Positions 39,958 to 49,355 of a DNA stretch of 64,000 nt are shown here, piece after piece. This DNA is from Pantoea ananatis LMG 2665 (lineage in GTDB: Bacteria > Pseudomonadota > Gammaproteobacteria > Enterobacterales > Enterobacteriaceae), in assembly GCF_000710035.2 (NCBI RefSeq), contig NZ_JMJJ01000005.1:744001-808000 (forward strand), read 5' to 3'. The notes beneath the pieces were generated by a model, which did not search any database, was not told the DNA's origin, and saw only the letters and a program-made list of their open reading frames with translations. Numbering within the stretch: the first letter of the stretch is position 1; each line of letters starts with the position of its first letter. The translations under genes and the position numbers were made by a program.

Positions 39958-41236
39958 ACTGAGAGGTGACCGCGGTTTTCGACTTCACCGTGGAACGCAG
40001 CGCGCCGTGATTCGGTTGCGGTACGCGGATGATAAACGTCAGCACACCGGCAAACACATACAGGCAGGTGTAAGCCCAGACCACGCCGACGATATCAAAG
40101 AACGGCAGCATCATGGAGGCGATAGCGGGCGCAACAAAATTGCTCATGCCTGCGGACAGGTTATACACCGAGACGGCCGCGCCCTGATGATGGGGCTCCA
40201 GCGTAGGGAAAACCGCCGTCATGGGCACAAAGGCCGCCACGAAAATGCCCAGCATCACGGCAGGAATCAGGGCGACCAGGAAATTGTGACCGGCATAGAC
40301 AGGCAGGTAATAGAACGCCAGGCTGGAGATCGCCATGCCGAGGCAGCCAAACCAGCGCACCTGGCGAATCCAGCCAATACGTTCACCCATGATGCCCCAG
40401 AAGATATTGGTAAAAATGGTGACGAAAAAGAACACCGCCCAAATCTGCAGCCACTCTGAGAGCGTAAACCCAAGCCGATCCACAAACAGCAGCGGCATAA
40501 TGATGGCAAAGCCAAACAGCGACAGCGTATTAATAATGCGGATCAGACAGGCGTAAAACACATGCTGGTTGGTGAACAGGATAGTCACCGCACGCGACAT
40601 TTCCGTCATTTTTTCCCGCAGGGGTAAGTTGACGCGAGAACGATCGACCGGCACGTTGCGCAGGCTAAAATAGGCCAGCAAGCCGCCGCAGGTTACCCAG
40701 CCAATCGCCAGCCAGAGCGTGCCGGTTTCACCAATGGAAGGAATGATCAGGCTGGGCAGATAGCTCCCGACCACGCCGATGCCTACCGAATACATCGCCC
40801 AGAACCAGCCCGTGGCAGCCGCCAGCCGTTCCCGTGGCAGCACCTGCACCAGCAGCAACATAAATGAGTAGATAAACAGCGGATAGGCCAGGCCACGGAT
40901 ACCGTAAAACAGCAGCATAAGAGGATAATTGCGCATCCCCAGCCCCAGGCTCATAAACAGGGCATGCATGACAACCCACAAGATAAAACCGATCAGCATA
41001 GCGCGCTGCGGCGTAATCAGCTCCGCCACCACACCGGATGCCCAGGCGGCCAGCGCCACCGCTAAACCGTAAAAGGTAAACACCAGCGCCGACTGCCCCG
41101 GCGTGAATCCCATATCGGTAATATGGCGTGACAGGAACGCCATCTCGAAACCGTCACCTGCCATAAAAACAGCGATGGCGACAAATCCCCAGATCAGATG
41201 TTTGGGCAAGCCAAACCAGTACGCAGTAGAGTGCAT
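39956..41236 (-). CDS. dalT: MFS polyol transporter, D-arabinitol permease-like
   Basis: A 426-residue 12-helix major facilitator protein that closely follows Klebsiella DalT/RbtT (pentitol:proton symporters). Matching segments include AVFMAGDGFEMAFLSRHI, VFTFYGLAVALAAWASGVVAE, GIRGLAYPLFIYSFM, GWFWAMYSVGIG and VPMTAVFPTLEPHHQGAAVSVYNLSAGMSNF. D-arabinitol is favoured over ribitol because the adjacent genes encode D-arabinitol 4-dehydrogenase and xylulokinase. It is the third gene of the operon; ribosome site AAGGA. Confidence 0.88.
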   Translation of the reverse strand: MHSTAYWFGLPKHLIWGFVAIAVFMAGDGFEMAFLSRHITDMGFTPGQSALVFTFYGLAVALAAWASGVVAELITPQRAMLIGFILWVVMHALFMSLGLGMRNYPLMLLFYGIRGLAYPLFIYSFMLLLVQVLPRERLAAATGWFWAMYSVGIGVVGSYLPSLIIPSIGETGTLWLAIGWVTCGGLLAYFSLRNVPVDRSRVNLPLREKMTEMSRAVTILFTNQHVFYACLIRIINTLSLFGFAIIMPLLFVDRLGFTLSEWLQIWAVFFFVTIFTNIFWGIMGERIGWIRQVRWFGCLGMAISSLAFYYLPVYAGHNFLVALIPAVMLGIFVAAFVPMTAVFPTLEPHHQGAAVSVYNLSAGMSNFVAPAIASMMLPFFDIVGVVWAYTCLYVFAGVLTFIIRVPQPNHGALRSTVKSKTAVTSQ

Positions 41237-41270
41237 GACGATCGTCCTTCTCTGTTTGGTTACAGGTTAA

Positions 41271-42734
41271 TCAGGCCAGCGAACGGGACTGAGAGTGTTG
41301 ACGGTAAAGCTCACGGAACTGAGCCAGCCGTTGCTGCAGCCCCTGACGAACCTCAGGATTTGGCAGGAAGCGCGCCTGTATCGGGGGTTTAAGACACACC
41401 TGCGCTTCATCACCGCCCGCAGCCAGCCAGGCCAGGCGCGCCGCGCCCAGTGCACCGGATGCGCTGGCGGGATGCGTCACGACAGGCAGCGTCAGCACAT
41501 CGGCGATCAGTTGCGCCCACAGGCTGCTGCGCGCGCCGCCGCCGGTCAGGCTGAACTGGGTAATGGCACGCCGTCCTTCCCCTAAGACGGTCAGGCCGTC
41601 GGCCAGGCCAAAGGCTACGCCTTCGAGCACCGCATAGCCCAGTAAGGCACGCTGGGTTTCGTGCCGCAGATAAAAAAACGCGCCCGTCGCATCAGGATCG
41701 TTGTGCGGAGTACGTTCTCCAGAGAGGTAAGGCAAGAAAAGCGGGGCCTGCTGTTTTTGTGCCGGACCCAACGCAGCAATCTCTTCCAGCAGTTGGTTTT
41801 CACTGACCGAGAGCAACTGGCACAGCCAGCGCAGGCAGCTTGCGGCGCTGAGCATGACGCTCATCTGGTGCCAGCGGTCAGGCAGCGCATGGCAGAAAGC
41901 GTGCACGCCTGACTGCGGATCGGCCTGCAGCCGGTCATTAACCACAAAGATGACGCCAGAGGTGCCAAGTGAAATAAACGCATCGCCAGGATTCACGGCG
42001 CCCACGCCAACCGCCGAGGTGGCATTATCCCCGCCGCCGCCTGCAATGATGACCGACGAGGAGAGCCCCCATTCGTCGGCAATCGCCGGCCGTAACGTGC
42101 CGCTGACGGCATTCCCTTCGACGAGTGCAGGCATCTGGTCACGACGCATTCCCGTTGCGGCCAGCAGTGCCGCTGACCAGTCGCGTTTGGCGACGTCCAG
42201 CCATAAGGTGCCCGCGGCATCCGAGGGATCGGTGACAAAGCGCCCGGTCAGGCGCCAGCGCAGGTAATCTTTTGGCAATAACACTTTGCTAATGCGACGA
42301 AAGCAGTCAGGCTCGTGCCGGGCCACCCAGCACAGCTTTGGGGCCGTGAAGCCCGGCATGATCATATTGCTGCTAAGGTGCATGATTTCGGGATGATGCT
42401 GACCCAGCCAGTGGCATTCTGCCGCGCTGCGTGTGTCATTCCACAGAATGCAGGGCCGTAAAACCTCACCCTGCTCATCCAGCAGCACCGCTCCGTGCAT
42501 TTGTCCTGACAGCCCAATCGCCTCTATCGCAGACCAGGCCAGAGGTGCCTGCTGACGCAGACGCGTGATGACCTGATGGCAGGCGCGCCACCAGTCATGC
42601 GGGTCCTGCTCTGCCCAGTGCGGATGGGGGCGCTGCACGGCCAGGGCGGCATGTTCCGATGCCACGATCTCGCCCTGCGCATTCACGATCAGCGCTTTAA
42701 GCTCAGAGGTGCCGATATCGATACCCAGATACAT
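41271..42734 (-). CDS. dalK: Xylulokinase (D-arabinitol pathway)
   Basis: A 487-residue FGGY carbohydrate kinase of the xylulokinase branch, phosphorylating D-xylulose to xylulose 5-phosphate. Seen are LGIDIGTSELKALIV, GLSGQMHGAVLLD, the hinge-region DPSDAAGTLWLDV, GGGGDNATSAVGVG, SLGTSGVIFV and the C-terminal SLTGGGARSSLWAQLIADVL. In this operon it handles the product of the arabinitol dehydrogenase, which fits DalK of Klebsiella better than the xylose-operon XylB. It follows dalD by 9 bases. Confidence 0.9.
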   Translation of the reverse strand: MYLGIDIGTSELKALIVNAQGEIVASEHAALAVQRPHPHWAEQDPHDWWRACHQVITRLRQQAPLAWSAIEAIGLSGQMHGAVLLDEQGEVLRPCILWNDTRSAAECHWLGQHHPEIMHLSSNMIMPGFTAPKLCWVARHEPDCFRRISKVLLPKDYLRWRLTGRFVTDPSDAAGTLWLDVAKRDWSAALLAATGMRRDQMPALVEGNAVSGTLRPAIADEWGLSSSVIIAGGGGDNATSAVGVGAVNPGDAFISLGTSGVIFVVNDRLQADPQSGVHAFCHALPDRWHQMSVMLSAASCLRWLCQLLSVSENQLLEEIAALGPAQKQQAPLFLPYLSGERTPHNDPDATGAFFYLRHETQRALLGYAVLEGVAFGLADGLTVLGEGRRAITQFSLTGGGARSSLWAQLIADVLTLPVVTHPASASGALGAARLAWLAAGGDEAQVCLKPPIQARFLPNPEVRQGLQQRLAQFRELYRQHSQSRSLA

Positions 42735-42743
42735 ATTCGCCCC

Positions 42744-44135
42744 CTAAACCACGGCCAGCGGTTGTTCTGGCTGGACTTGCCACGTTTCCAGCCCGGCGAC
42801 GGTGGTGCTAAGCCGCGCATGAAAATCCTGTGATGTGGCCAGCTCAGCAAACAGGGACGTCTGGGTCATATAAGCCTGTAACGGATCGGCATGGGCAAAC
42901 CACTGCTGTACCACTTCAGGTTGCAGCACGCCATCCTGATAGTCATAAGGCAGCTCGCCACTGGCCCAGCGTTGCAAAAACAGATAGAACAGCGCCGGGA
43001 GCACCAGGCTGGCCGCAGGCGGCGTGCCGCGCTGATAGCATTCCCGCAGCGTCGGCGTCACCATGGCGGGGATTTTTGACAGACCGTCAGCCGCCACCCG
43101 TTGGTTGGTATCTTTTATCCACGGATTGCTAAAGCGGGACAGAACAACATCCCGATACTCCGCCAGGTTGAGCGGGCTGGGTGAAAGTGAAGGTATGACA
43201 TCCTGTGAGACATATTCCCATGCCATCTGGTGGATGGCTTTCTGCCGGGTGCTTTCATCAATGTAAAGCAAACCGATAAGCGTGCCCGCCCAGGCAATGG
43301 CGCTGTGGGTGGCGTTGAGAATACGAATCTTGGCTTCTTCCCAGGGCAACACCGACTCGACCAGCTCGACGCCCACCTGCTCCAGCGCCGGACGCCCGGC
43401 AATAAAATCGTCTTCGATCACCCACTGGATAAAGGACTCCGCCATCACCGGCACCGCATCATCTTTACCGGTTGCCGCCTGAACGCGCTCCGCGACGTCA
43501 GGCGTGGGACGCGGGGTGATTCGATCCACCATGGTATTCGGCGAGGTGGTGTTATCACGCACCCAGGCGGCCAGCTCATCTGCCCCTTTTGCCGCAAGGA
43601 AGGCCAAAAAACCCTGACGGAAACGCTCACCGTTATGGCGCAGATTGTCGCAGTTCAACAGGGTCACGGGCGCCCCACCGTTGACGACGCGTGCCGTCAG
43701 GATGCGCGCCAGCGCGCCATACAAGGTTCGCGCCTCGCCATTCAGATCCGCCTGGATATCGGGCTGCTGCAGGTCAAGCTCATGTTCCGGTGTTAAATAG
43801 TAACCCGCTTCGGTCACGGTGAAGGCGATCACCCGGGTGCATGGATCGGCACCCTGCTGCACCAGCGCGCTGATCTCTTTGTCCCACGGCAGAATTTGCC
43901 GAATGGAGGTAATGGTCTCGTAGTGACGCTCGCCCTCAGGCGTGACCGTCTCCAGCACATATTCCCCTTGCTGGGCGGTTAGCTGCGTCAGTAACGGCGT
44001 TGCGTCATCGCGGATATTGCCCAGCGCGATATGCCAGCGGCTGTCGCCCTGCTGCATCAGGCGGTGCAGATACCATGCCTGATGGGCACGATGGAAAGAG
44101 CCTGCGCCGATATGCATCCAAACTGATGGTGTCAT
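42744..44135 (-). CDS. dalD: D-arabinitol 4-dehydrogenase
   Basis: A 463-residue member of the long-chain mannitol dehydrogenase family that oxidises D-arabinitol to D-xylulose with NAD. The N-terminal [19 protein letters not shown], then [44 protein letters not shown] and the catalytic [17 protein letters not shown] all match Klebsiella DalD. Two ATGs stand together (44138 and 44135); GAGG favours the second, and the frame extends to 44153 without clear use. First gene of the dalDKT operon, divergent from dalR. Confidence 0.9.
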   Translation of the reverse strand: MTPSVWMHIGAGSFHRAHQAWYLHRLMQQGDSRWHIALGNIRDDATPLLTQLTAQQGEYVLETVTPEGERHYETITSIRQILPWDKEISALVQQGADPCTRVIAFTVTEAGYYLTPEHELDLQQPDIQADLNGEARTLYGALARILTARVVNGGAPVTLLNCDNLRHNGERFRQGFLAFLAAKGADELAAWVRDNTTSPNTMVDRITPRPTPDVAERVQAATGKDDAVPVMAESFIQWVIEDDFIAGRPALEQVGVELVESVLPWEEAKIRILNATHSAIAWAGTLIGLLYIDESTRQKAIHQMAWEYVSQDVIPSLSPSPLNLAEYRDVVLSRFSNPWIKDTNQRVAADGLSKIPAMVTPTLRECYQRGTPPAASLVLPALFYLFLQRWASGELPYDYQDGVLQPEVVQQWFAHADPLQAYMTQTSLFAELATSQDFHARLSTTVAGLETWQVQPEQPLAVV

Positions 44136-44327
44136 CATGACCTCTTTAGGCATTTGTTTAAATTAAGGGCATTTGCCCGATGCACATATGTTAATCAGAG
44201 GTAACGTCGAGGTTCTGTGATTAATTTCACATTTAAGACATTGGCCCGTTAATTGAGCTTTTGCCCTGATAGGCTTTTAAACAGATTGCGCGATAAAATG
44301 GCGATCCGCAGAGAAGGGAATGGCGCA
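44136..44327. promoter_or_regulatory. dalD-dalR divergent control region
   Basis: About 190 AT-rich bases between the divergent genes. The palindrome GGGCA-TT-TGCCC at 44167-44178 and a second TTTGCCC half at 44260-44266 are candidate operator elements for the SorC-type regulator. No promoter boxes were fixed. Confidence 0.45.
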
Positions 44328-45278
44328 ATGAACAAAGAAGAGAAGAAACAGGAGTTGGCGGCGCGTGCCGCCTGGATGTATTACGTCGCTGGGTTAACAC
44401 AGCAGGAGATCGCCCGGGCACTGGGATTGTCGCGCCAGGTGGCCCAGCGTTTGATTTCCGGGGCGCGTGAAATGGGCATGGTCAGCGTAAAGATCGCCCA
44501 CCCCGTGACGCACTGCCTGCGTCTGGCGCACGACGTGCAGGAGAAATTTGGCCTGCAGCACTGCCGCGTGGTGCCTTCCGGCGATCTGGACGACAATGCC
44601 ATACAGCAAATGCTGGCGGTAGAAGGCGCAGAGGTGATGTCGCAGTTTATCAATAACGACGAGCCGCAGGTGTTTGGCATCGGTTCGGGAAAAACCCTGC
44701 GTGCCATTATTGATGCGCTTCCCTGGGTTGAACGACCGCAGCATCACTGTGTTTCCATGATTGGGGCCATCGCCCGCGACGATTCAGGCACCCGCTACGA
44801 CGTGCCGCTTAAGCTGTCTGAAAAAATGCAGGGCAAGTATTTCTTCATTCCCGCCCCGCTGTTCGCCGACAGCCCAGACGATAAGCAGATGTGGTGCCAG
44901 CATCAGGTCTATCAGCGCGTGGTCAACCGTGCACGACAGGCCCACGTCACCTTTTTGGGAATTGGGGAGGTCAATCCCGGCTGCCCGCTCCATGCCGAAG
45001 GCTTTATCACAGACAGCCAGGTGCAGGCGCTGAATGCGCGCGGCGTGGTCGGTGAAATGCTCGGTCATTTCTTCAATCAGCAGGGCGAACGCGTGTTAGG
45101 GGAAACCGATGCGCTGTTAACCAGCGTGGCGCTGGAAAGCCAGACGACGCGCAATATCATCGGCTTTGCCGGCGGGGAGCGAAAATATGCCGCTATTCAG
45201 GCGGCGTTGAACGGCGGCTGGATATCGGGCCTGGTGACCGATGAAGCCACCGCCGTGCGCCTGCTGAATAACCGATAG
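44328..45278 (+). CDS. dalR: SorC-family transcriptional regulator of the arabinitol genes
   Basis: A 316-residue SorC/DeoR-type sugar-sensing regulator. The N-terminal helix-turn-helix (residues 10-50, MYYVAGLTQQEIARALGLSR) is followed by the sugar-phosphate-isomerase-like effector domain, with FGIGSGKTLRAIIDAL, CPLHAEGFITD and GFAGGERKYAAIQAAL. It is divergent from dalD and most likely senses D-arabinitol or a product, like Klebsiella DalR. I prefer the ATG at 44328 behind GAAGGG; an in-frame ATG at 44298 is possible, and the frame opens at a TTG at 44253. Confidence 0.87.
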   Translation: MNKEEKKQELAARAAWMYYVAGLTQQEIARALGLSRQVAQRLISGAREMGMVSVKIAHPVTHCLRLAHDVQEKFGLQHCRVVPSGDLDDNAIQQMLAVEGAEVMSQFINNDEPQVFGIGSGKTLRAIIDALPWVERPQHHCVSMIGAIARDDSGTRYDVPLKLSEKMQGKYFFIPAPLFADSPDDKQMWCQHQVYQRVVNRARQAHVTFLGIGEVNPGCPLHAEGFITDSQVQALNARGVVGEMLGHFFNQQGERVLGETDALLTSVALESQTTRNIIGFAGGERKYAAIQAALNGGWISGLVTDEATAVRLLNNR

Positions 45279-45283
45279 CTTGC

Positions 45284-46057
45284 CTACTTAAGCGATCCCT
45301 TCAGGAACTGCTGTAAGCGCGGGCTCTTGGGCTGACCAAATAATTCAGCCGGTGGCCCCTGCTCCTCAATTTTCCCCTGATGCAGGAAAATGACGTGGCT
45401 GGAGACGTGACGGGCAAATTCCATTTCGTGCGTGACCACCACCATGGTTTTCCCCTCTTCGGCCAGCTTCTGCATAATACGCAGCACCTCACCGACCAGC
45501 TCAGGATCCAGGGCTGAGGTGGGCTCATCAAATAACAGCACCTCCGGCTCCATCGCCAGCGCGCGGGCAATGGAGACGCGCTGCTGCTGCCCTCCCGAGA
45601 GATGGACGGGATATTTTCCCTGCGCCCGCTCGTCGATGCCGACCTTGTTCAAATAGGTAATCGCGCGCTCACGTGCCTGCGCTTTACTCAGGCCTAGCAC
45701 CTGAATCGGCGCTTCCATAACGTTTTCCAGCACCGTCATGTGGCTCCACAGGTTGAAATGCTGAAAGACCATGGTCAGACGGGTACGAAGCAGGCGCAGC
45801 TGCTCCTTGTCTGCCACCTTCAGTTGGCCGTCCGTATCGCGTACCAGGGTAATAGCGGTGTTGTTGACCACAATGGTGCCTTCACTCGGCTTTTCGAGGA
45901 AGTTAATACAGCGCAGAAAGGTACTTTTCCCGGAACCCGACGAGCCAATAATACTGATGACATCGCCCGCATTGGCGTTCAATGACACACCTTTTAATAC
46001 TTCATGTTCACCGTAACGTTTATGCAGGTCGGTGACGCTTAATTTGTTATCAGCCAT
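45284..46057 (-). CDS. hisP: Histidine/basic amino acid ABC transporter ATPase HisP
   Basis: The 257-residue ATPase of the histidine and lysine/arginine/ornithine importer. Walker [14 protein letters not shown]-loop [13 protein letters not shown], signature LSGGQQQR, Walker [15 protein letters not shown] and the H-loop VTHEMEFA are all present. It matches E. coli HisP in length and nearly in sequence. The ATG at 46057 is chosen for that reason; the frame upstream runs into hisM. Only 5 bases separate its stop from that of convergent dalR. Confidence 0.96.
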   Translation of the reverse strand: MADNKLSVTDLHKRYGEHEVLKGVSLNANAGDVISIIGSSGSGKSTFLRCINFLEKPSEGTIVVNNTAITLVRDTDGQLKVADKEQLRLLRTRLTMVFQHFNLWSHMTVLENVMEAPIQVLGLSKAQARERAITYLNKVGIDERAQGKYPVHLSGGQQQRVSIARALAMEPEVLLFDEPTSALDPELVGEVLRIMQKLAEEGKTMVVVTHEMEFARHVSSHVIFLHQGKIEEQGPPAELFGQPKSPRLQQFLKGSLK

Positions 46058-46065
46058 AGTCTTAC

Positions 46066-46782
46066 TCAATGCGATGAAGAAGGTTTCACGTGCGCCAGCC
46101 AACGACGTTCCGCAAGACGAAACAGGCTAATCAGCACGTAAGAAATAATCAGGTATAACACGGCCGCAATGCCGAACGCGGTAAAGGGCTGATAGGTTGC
46201 CGCGTTAATGTCCCTGGCGATTTTCAGCAAATCAGGCACGGTTGCGGTAAAGGCCAGTGCGGTAGAGTGCAGCATCAGTATGACTTCGTTGCTGTAAACC
46301 GGTAAGGCCGTGCGCAGTGCAGAAGGCAAAATAATGCAGCGATACAGTTTAAAGGTCGAGAAGCCATAGGCTCGCGCCGCTTCGATTTCACCGTGTGGCA
46401 CGGCACGAATCGCCCCGGCAAAAATTTCCGTGGTGTAAGCGCAGGTATTAAGGGTAAATGCCAGTAGCGTACAGTTCAGGCCGCTGCGGAAAAACGCATT
46501 CAGTAGCTCTGTGCCTTTCACGATTTCCAGCGTATACATGCCGGAATAGAACACCAGCAGTTGCACATAGAGTGGCGTACCGCGAAACACATAGGTAAAG
46601 AGCCACACCGGCAGGCTAATAAAACGATTGGGTGATACACGCGCAATCGCCAGCAACACGGCCATGCAGCCGCCCAGTACGACCGAGACAATCAGCAGCC
46701 ATAGCGTAATCGCCACGCCTGTGAAGCGATAACCGTCTGTCCAGAGCAGCGACTTCCAGTATTCGTGAATAATCTCGATCAT
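46066..46782 (-). CDS. hisM: Histidine/basic amino acid ABC permease HisM
   Basis: The 238-residue inner-membrane permease HisM, about five helices, with the family loop [22 protein letters not shown] and the segment [23 protein letters not shown]. It pairs with HisQ to form the channel. The start at 46782 overlaps the end of hisQ by four bases, and the length equals that of E. coli HisM. Confidence 0.96.
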   Translation of the reverse strand: MIEIIHEYWKSLLWTDGYRFTGVAITLWLLIVSVVLGGCMAVLLAIARVSPNRFISLPVWLFTYVFRGTPLYVQLLVFYSGMYTLEIVKGTELLNAFFRSGLNCTLLAFTLNTCAYTTEIFAGAIRAVPHGEIEAARAYGFSTFKLYRCIILPSALRTALPVYSNEVILMLHSTALAFTATVPDLLKIARDINAATYQPFTAFGIAAVLYLIISYVLISLFRLAERRWLAHVKPSSSH

Positions 46783-47465
46783 AGCTCCGCCCTCTTCACG
46801 CCGACCGTGTAGCGGCGATTGAGCCACCAGAGAATGCCGTTAGACAAGGTGGTAAAGACCAGATAAATCACGCCCGCCACGATAGCAAAATAAAACGGCT
46901 GCCAGGTGCTTTTACCTGCCAGCTGCGTGGCTTTTACCACATCCTCCAGCCCCAACAGGGAAACCAGCGCCGTGGCTTTCAGGATCACCTGCCAGTTATT
47001 ACCGATGCCGGGCAGCGCGTAGCGCATCATCGCCGGGAACAGGATACGGCGGAAAACCTGCGAACCGGTAAAACCAAACGCCGTGGCGGCTTCAATCTGC
47101 CCTTTTGGCACCGCCATAAAGGCGCCACGGAAGGTTTCGGTAAAATAGGCGCCATAGATAAAGCCCAGGGTGATGATGCCGGCCACCATGGGATCGATAT
47201 CGAACTGGGCCAGGCCAAGCGCATCGGTGAGATGGTTGAGAGCGATCTGCAGGCCGTAGAAAATCAGCAGCATTAGAACGAGGTCGGGCACGCCACGAAT
47301 CAGCGTCGTGTAGCCCTCAAAAATCAGTGACAGCAGGCGATTGCGCGACAGCTTCGCGCCTGCGCCAATCAGACCCAGGATCACCGCCAGCAGCACCGAG
47401 CTCAGGGCGAGCTCAAGCGTGACCAGCGTGCCTTTTAAAATGACATCAGAGTAGCCATACAACAT
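46779..47465 (-). CDS. hisQ: Histidine/basic amino acid ABC permease HisQ
   Basis: The 228-residue inner-membrane permease HisQ, with FEGYTTLIRGVPDLVLMLLIF, the EAA-like loop QIEAATAFGFTGSQVFRRILFP and NNWQVILKATALVSLLGLEDVV. It begins MLYGYSDVILKG behind AGGA. It is separated from the binding-protein gene upstream by 166 bases containing a long stem-loop, as the enterobacterial hisJ-hisQ gap often is. Confidence 0.96.
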   Translation of the reverse strand: MLYGYSDVILKGTLVTLELALSSVLLAVILGLIGAGAKLSRNRLLSLIFEGYTTLIRGVPDLVLMLLIFYGLQIALNHLTDALGLAQFDIDPMVAGIITLGFIYGAYFTETFRGAFMAVPKGQIEAATAFGFTGSQVFRRILFPAMMRYALPGIGNNWQVILKATALVSLLGLEDVVKATQLAGKSTWQPFYFAIVAGVIYLVFTTLSNGILWWLNRRYTVGVKRAEL

Positions 47466-47529
47466 GGAAAAGGTCCTGTCGTGGGGTGGAAACGACGCTG
47501 CGCCGTCGTGCAGACGGGCAGCGCAGCTT

Positions 47530-47615
47530 CTGTTCTCGCATAGCCGATGACACAGGGTTGCTCCGACCAGAGAGATCGGGACAACCCAGGGCTTATTCTG
47601 TTATGCGAACAACAG
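47530..47615 (-). other. Long inverted repeat between the binding-protein gene and hisQ
   Basis: CTGTT-CT-CGCATA at 47530 pairs with TATGCG-AA-CAACAG ending at 47615, and inside it AGGGTTG pairs with CAACCC around a GGTCGG/CCGA-type stem. The whole could fold as one branched hairpin in the mRNA. A smaller ACGACG/CGTCGT stem lies at 47492-47509. In E. coli and Salmonella a REP hairpin at this spot raises the amount of binding protein over permease; the role here is inferred by position. Confidence 0.6.
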
Positions 47616-47631
47616 AGGCGAGGACGACAGA

Positions 47632-48414
47632 TCAGTCACCGTACACGTTGAAATTAAAGTATTTCTTCGCAATTTTGTCGTAGGTACCGTCTTTACGCAT
47701 TGATTCAAATGCTTTGTCGATGGCCGCTTTCAACTCGGTATCGTCTTTACGTAATCCCATACCGGTTCCGACACCGAAGATTTTATCGTCTTTCACGGCC
47801 GGACCTGCGAACGCATAGCTTTTACCGACAGGCTGTTTCAGGAAGCCTTCGGCGGCCTGAACTTCGTCCTGGAAGGCGGCGTCAATGCGGCCGGCGGTCA
47901 GATCCTGATAGACCAGATCCTGGTTGGCATAAGGCGTTACGGTTACGCCTTTTGGACGCCAGTACTCATTCGCGTAGGTTTCCTGAGTAGTGCCCTGCAG
48001 CACGCCGATGTTTTTGCCTTTCAGCGCCTCAGGCGTCGGCTCGATTTTTGATCCTTTCGGCGCGACTAAGCGTGCGTTAGCGGCATACAGTTTGTCTGAG
48101 AACGCAATCTCTTCCTGACGTTTAGCGGTGATGGATAGCGAGGAGATGATGGCATCGATTTTCTTCGCTTTCAGCGACGGAATCAGCGCATCAAAATCGC
48201 TTTCTACATAGGTACACTTGGTCTGGATACGTTTACAGATTTCGTTAGCCAGGTCGATATCAAAACCAACCAGCTGTCCTTGCGCGTTTTTCGACTCAAA
48301 CGGCGGATATGTTGGGTCAGTGCCGACACGAATCGAGGTCGGTACTGCTGCAAATACGCTGGCCGCACTGGACAGGCCCAACATTAAAGAAAGAGCCAGA
48401 ACACGCTTCTTCAT
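47632..48414 (-). CDS. argT: Basic amino acid periplasmic binding protein (ArgT/HisJ type)
   Basis: A 260-residue periplasmic binding protein that delivers lysine, arginine, ornithine or histidine to HisQMP. The signal peptide [22 protein letters not shown] is followed by [20 protein letters not shown]. Later blocks are [45 protein letters not shown] and [16 protein letters not shown]. The termini and the YANQDLVY segment lean to ArgT, while PTYPPFESK and [11 protein letters not shown] lean to HisJ, and only one such gene stands here instead of two. The upstream sigma-54-like promoter favours ArgT. The name is therefore a choice between two close paralogues. Confidence 0.85.
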   Translation of the reverse strand: MKKRVLALSLMLGLSSAASVFAAVPTSIRVGTDPTYPPFESKNAQGQLVGFDIDLANEICKRIQTKCTYVESDFDALIPSLKAKKIDAIISSLSITAKRQEEIAFSDKLYAANARLVAPKGSKIEPTPEALKGKNIGVLQGTTQETYANEYWRPKGVTVTPYANQDLVYQDLTAGRIDAAFQDEVQAAEGFLKQPVGKSYAFAGPAVKDDKIFGVGTGMGLRKDDTELKAAIDKAFESMRKDGTYDKIAKKYFNFNVYGD

Positions 48415-48489
48415 AGATTACCCTCAAGTAAATTGCTTATTGTTATGTGATGCATGATGTGTGTTTGCGACGAACACTGCCTTTTCCTG

Positions 48490-48505
48490 TGCATGTTTCA
48501 TGCCA
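48490..48505 (-). promoter_or_regulatory. Sigma-54-like promoter of the amino acid uptake genes
   Basis: The minus strand reads TGGCATGAAACATGCA, which fits the sigma-54 consensus TGGCAYRNNNNTTGCW at all fixed positions but one, with correct GG-GC spacing. It lies about 75 bases before the start codon. A TGCACC half-site typical of NtrC lies at 48657-48662, upstream of it. Confidence 0.55.
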
Positions 48506-48684
48506 GTTCTACAGTTTTGCCGTCTGCCCAGCCGCCCGTTTGGTGACGAAAAGACTGGGTTTGTGAAAGGAATATATCAGTGATGTCGCAGAGAAAAAGC
48601 GATGTTGTGAACTTTTAGTTCAAGAAATGCAGGAACAGTGATCGCTCCCGCGTTTCTGCACCAAATAAGGGCGAAAGAACACGC

Positions 48685-49254
48685 TTATGCACCTTGCCAG
48701 CGCACAAACAAGTCCTGCGGTAGTTCAATATCAAACTGATCAATGACCCGATTAACGGTCTGATCGACAAGCTGCTCGATAGTGGTTGGACGGTGGTAAA
48801 ACGCCGGCACCGGCGGCATGATGATGGCCCCCAGTTCGGCCGCGGTCGTCATCATGCGCAGATGACCAATATGCAGCGGGGTTTCACGTACGCACAGGAC
48901 CAGTTTACGCTGCTCTTTCAGCACCACGTCTGCTGCGCGCGTCAGCAGCGAGTCGCTGTAGCTGTGAACAATACCGGACAGGGTTTTCATTGAGCACGGC
49001 AGGATCACCATGCCCAACGTTTTGAACGACCCGGAGGAGATACTGGCGGCAATGTCCCGCACGTCATGAACCACGTCTGCCAGCGCCTGGACGTCCCGCA
49101 GGCTGTAGTCGCTTTCCAGGCTCAGCGTCTGACGTGCCGCATGGCTGATGATCAGATGGGTTTCCACGTCGCTGATCTGCTGCAAGACCTGCAATAGCCG
49201 GACGCCATAGATCACGCCGCTTGCGCCCGAAATACCAATAATGAGTCGTTTCAT
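48685..49254 (-). CDS. ubiX: Flavin prenyltransferase UbiX
   Basis: A 189-residue flavin prenyltransferase that makes the prenylated FMN cofactor needed by the decarboxylase UbiD in ubiquinone synthesis. The start RLIIGISGASGVIYGVRLLQ is the nucleotide-binding loop, and CSMKTLSGIVHSYSDSLLTRAADVVLKE and RETPLHIGHLRMM are the flavin and prenyl sites. It lies downstream of purF on the same strand, as in E. coli. Confidence 0.95.
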   Translation of the reverse strand: MKRLIIGISGASGVIYGVRLLQVLQQISDVETHLIISHAARQTLSLESDYSLRDVQALADVVHDVRDIAASISSGSFKTLGMVILPCSMKTLSGIVHSYSDSLLTRAADVVLKEQRKLVLCVRETPLHIGHLRMMTTAAELGAIIMPPVPAFYHRPTTIEQLVDQTVNRVIDQFDIELPQDLFVRWQGA

Positions 49255-49311
49255 CGTTCAACCTTGCAGTGGCAAAGTGCACCATAATAGCGCAGACCGG
49301 CAGAAAACACA

Positions 49312-49342
49312 GAGGGCGGGATAAATCCCGCCCTCCTTTTTG
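49312..49342. terminator. Hairpin after purF
   Basis: GAGGGCGGGA (49312-49321) and TCCCGCCCTC (49326-49335) form a perfect 10-bp stem with a 4-base loop. The T run (CTTTTT) is on the plus-strand side, whereas purF is read on the minus strand, where only a weak T-rich tail follows. Read-through into ubiX is likely. Confidence 0.6.
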
Positions 49343-49355
49343 CATTCAGGTTCGC

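Noticed and set aside
43230..43796. 188-codon frame antisense to dalD
   Set aside because: Shadow of a GC-rich coding gene with no own start signals.
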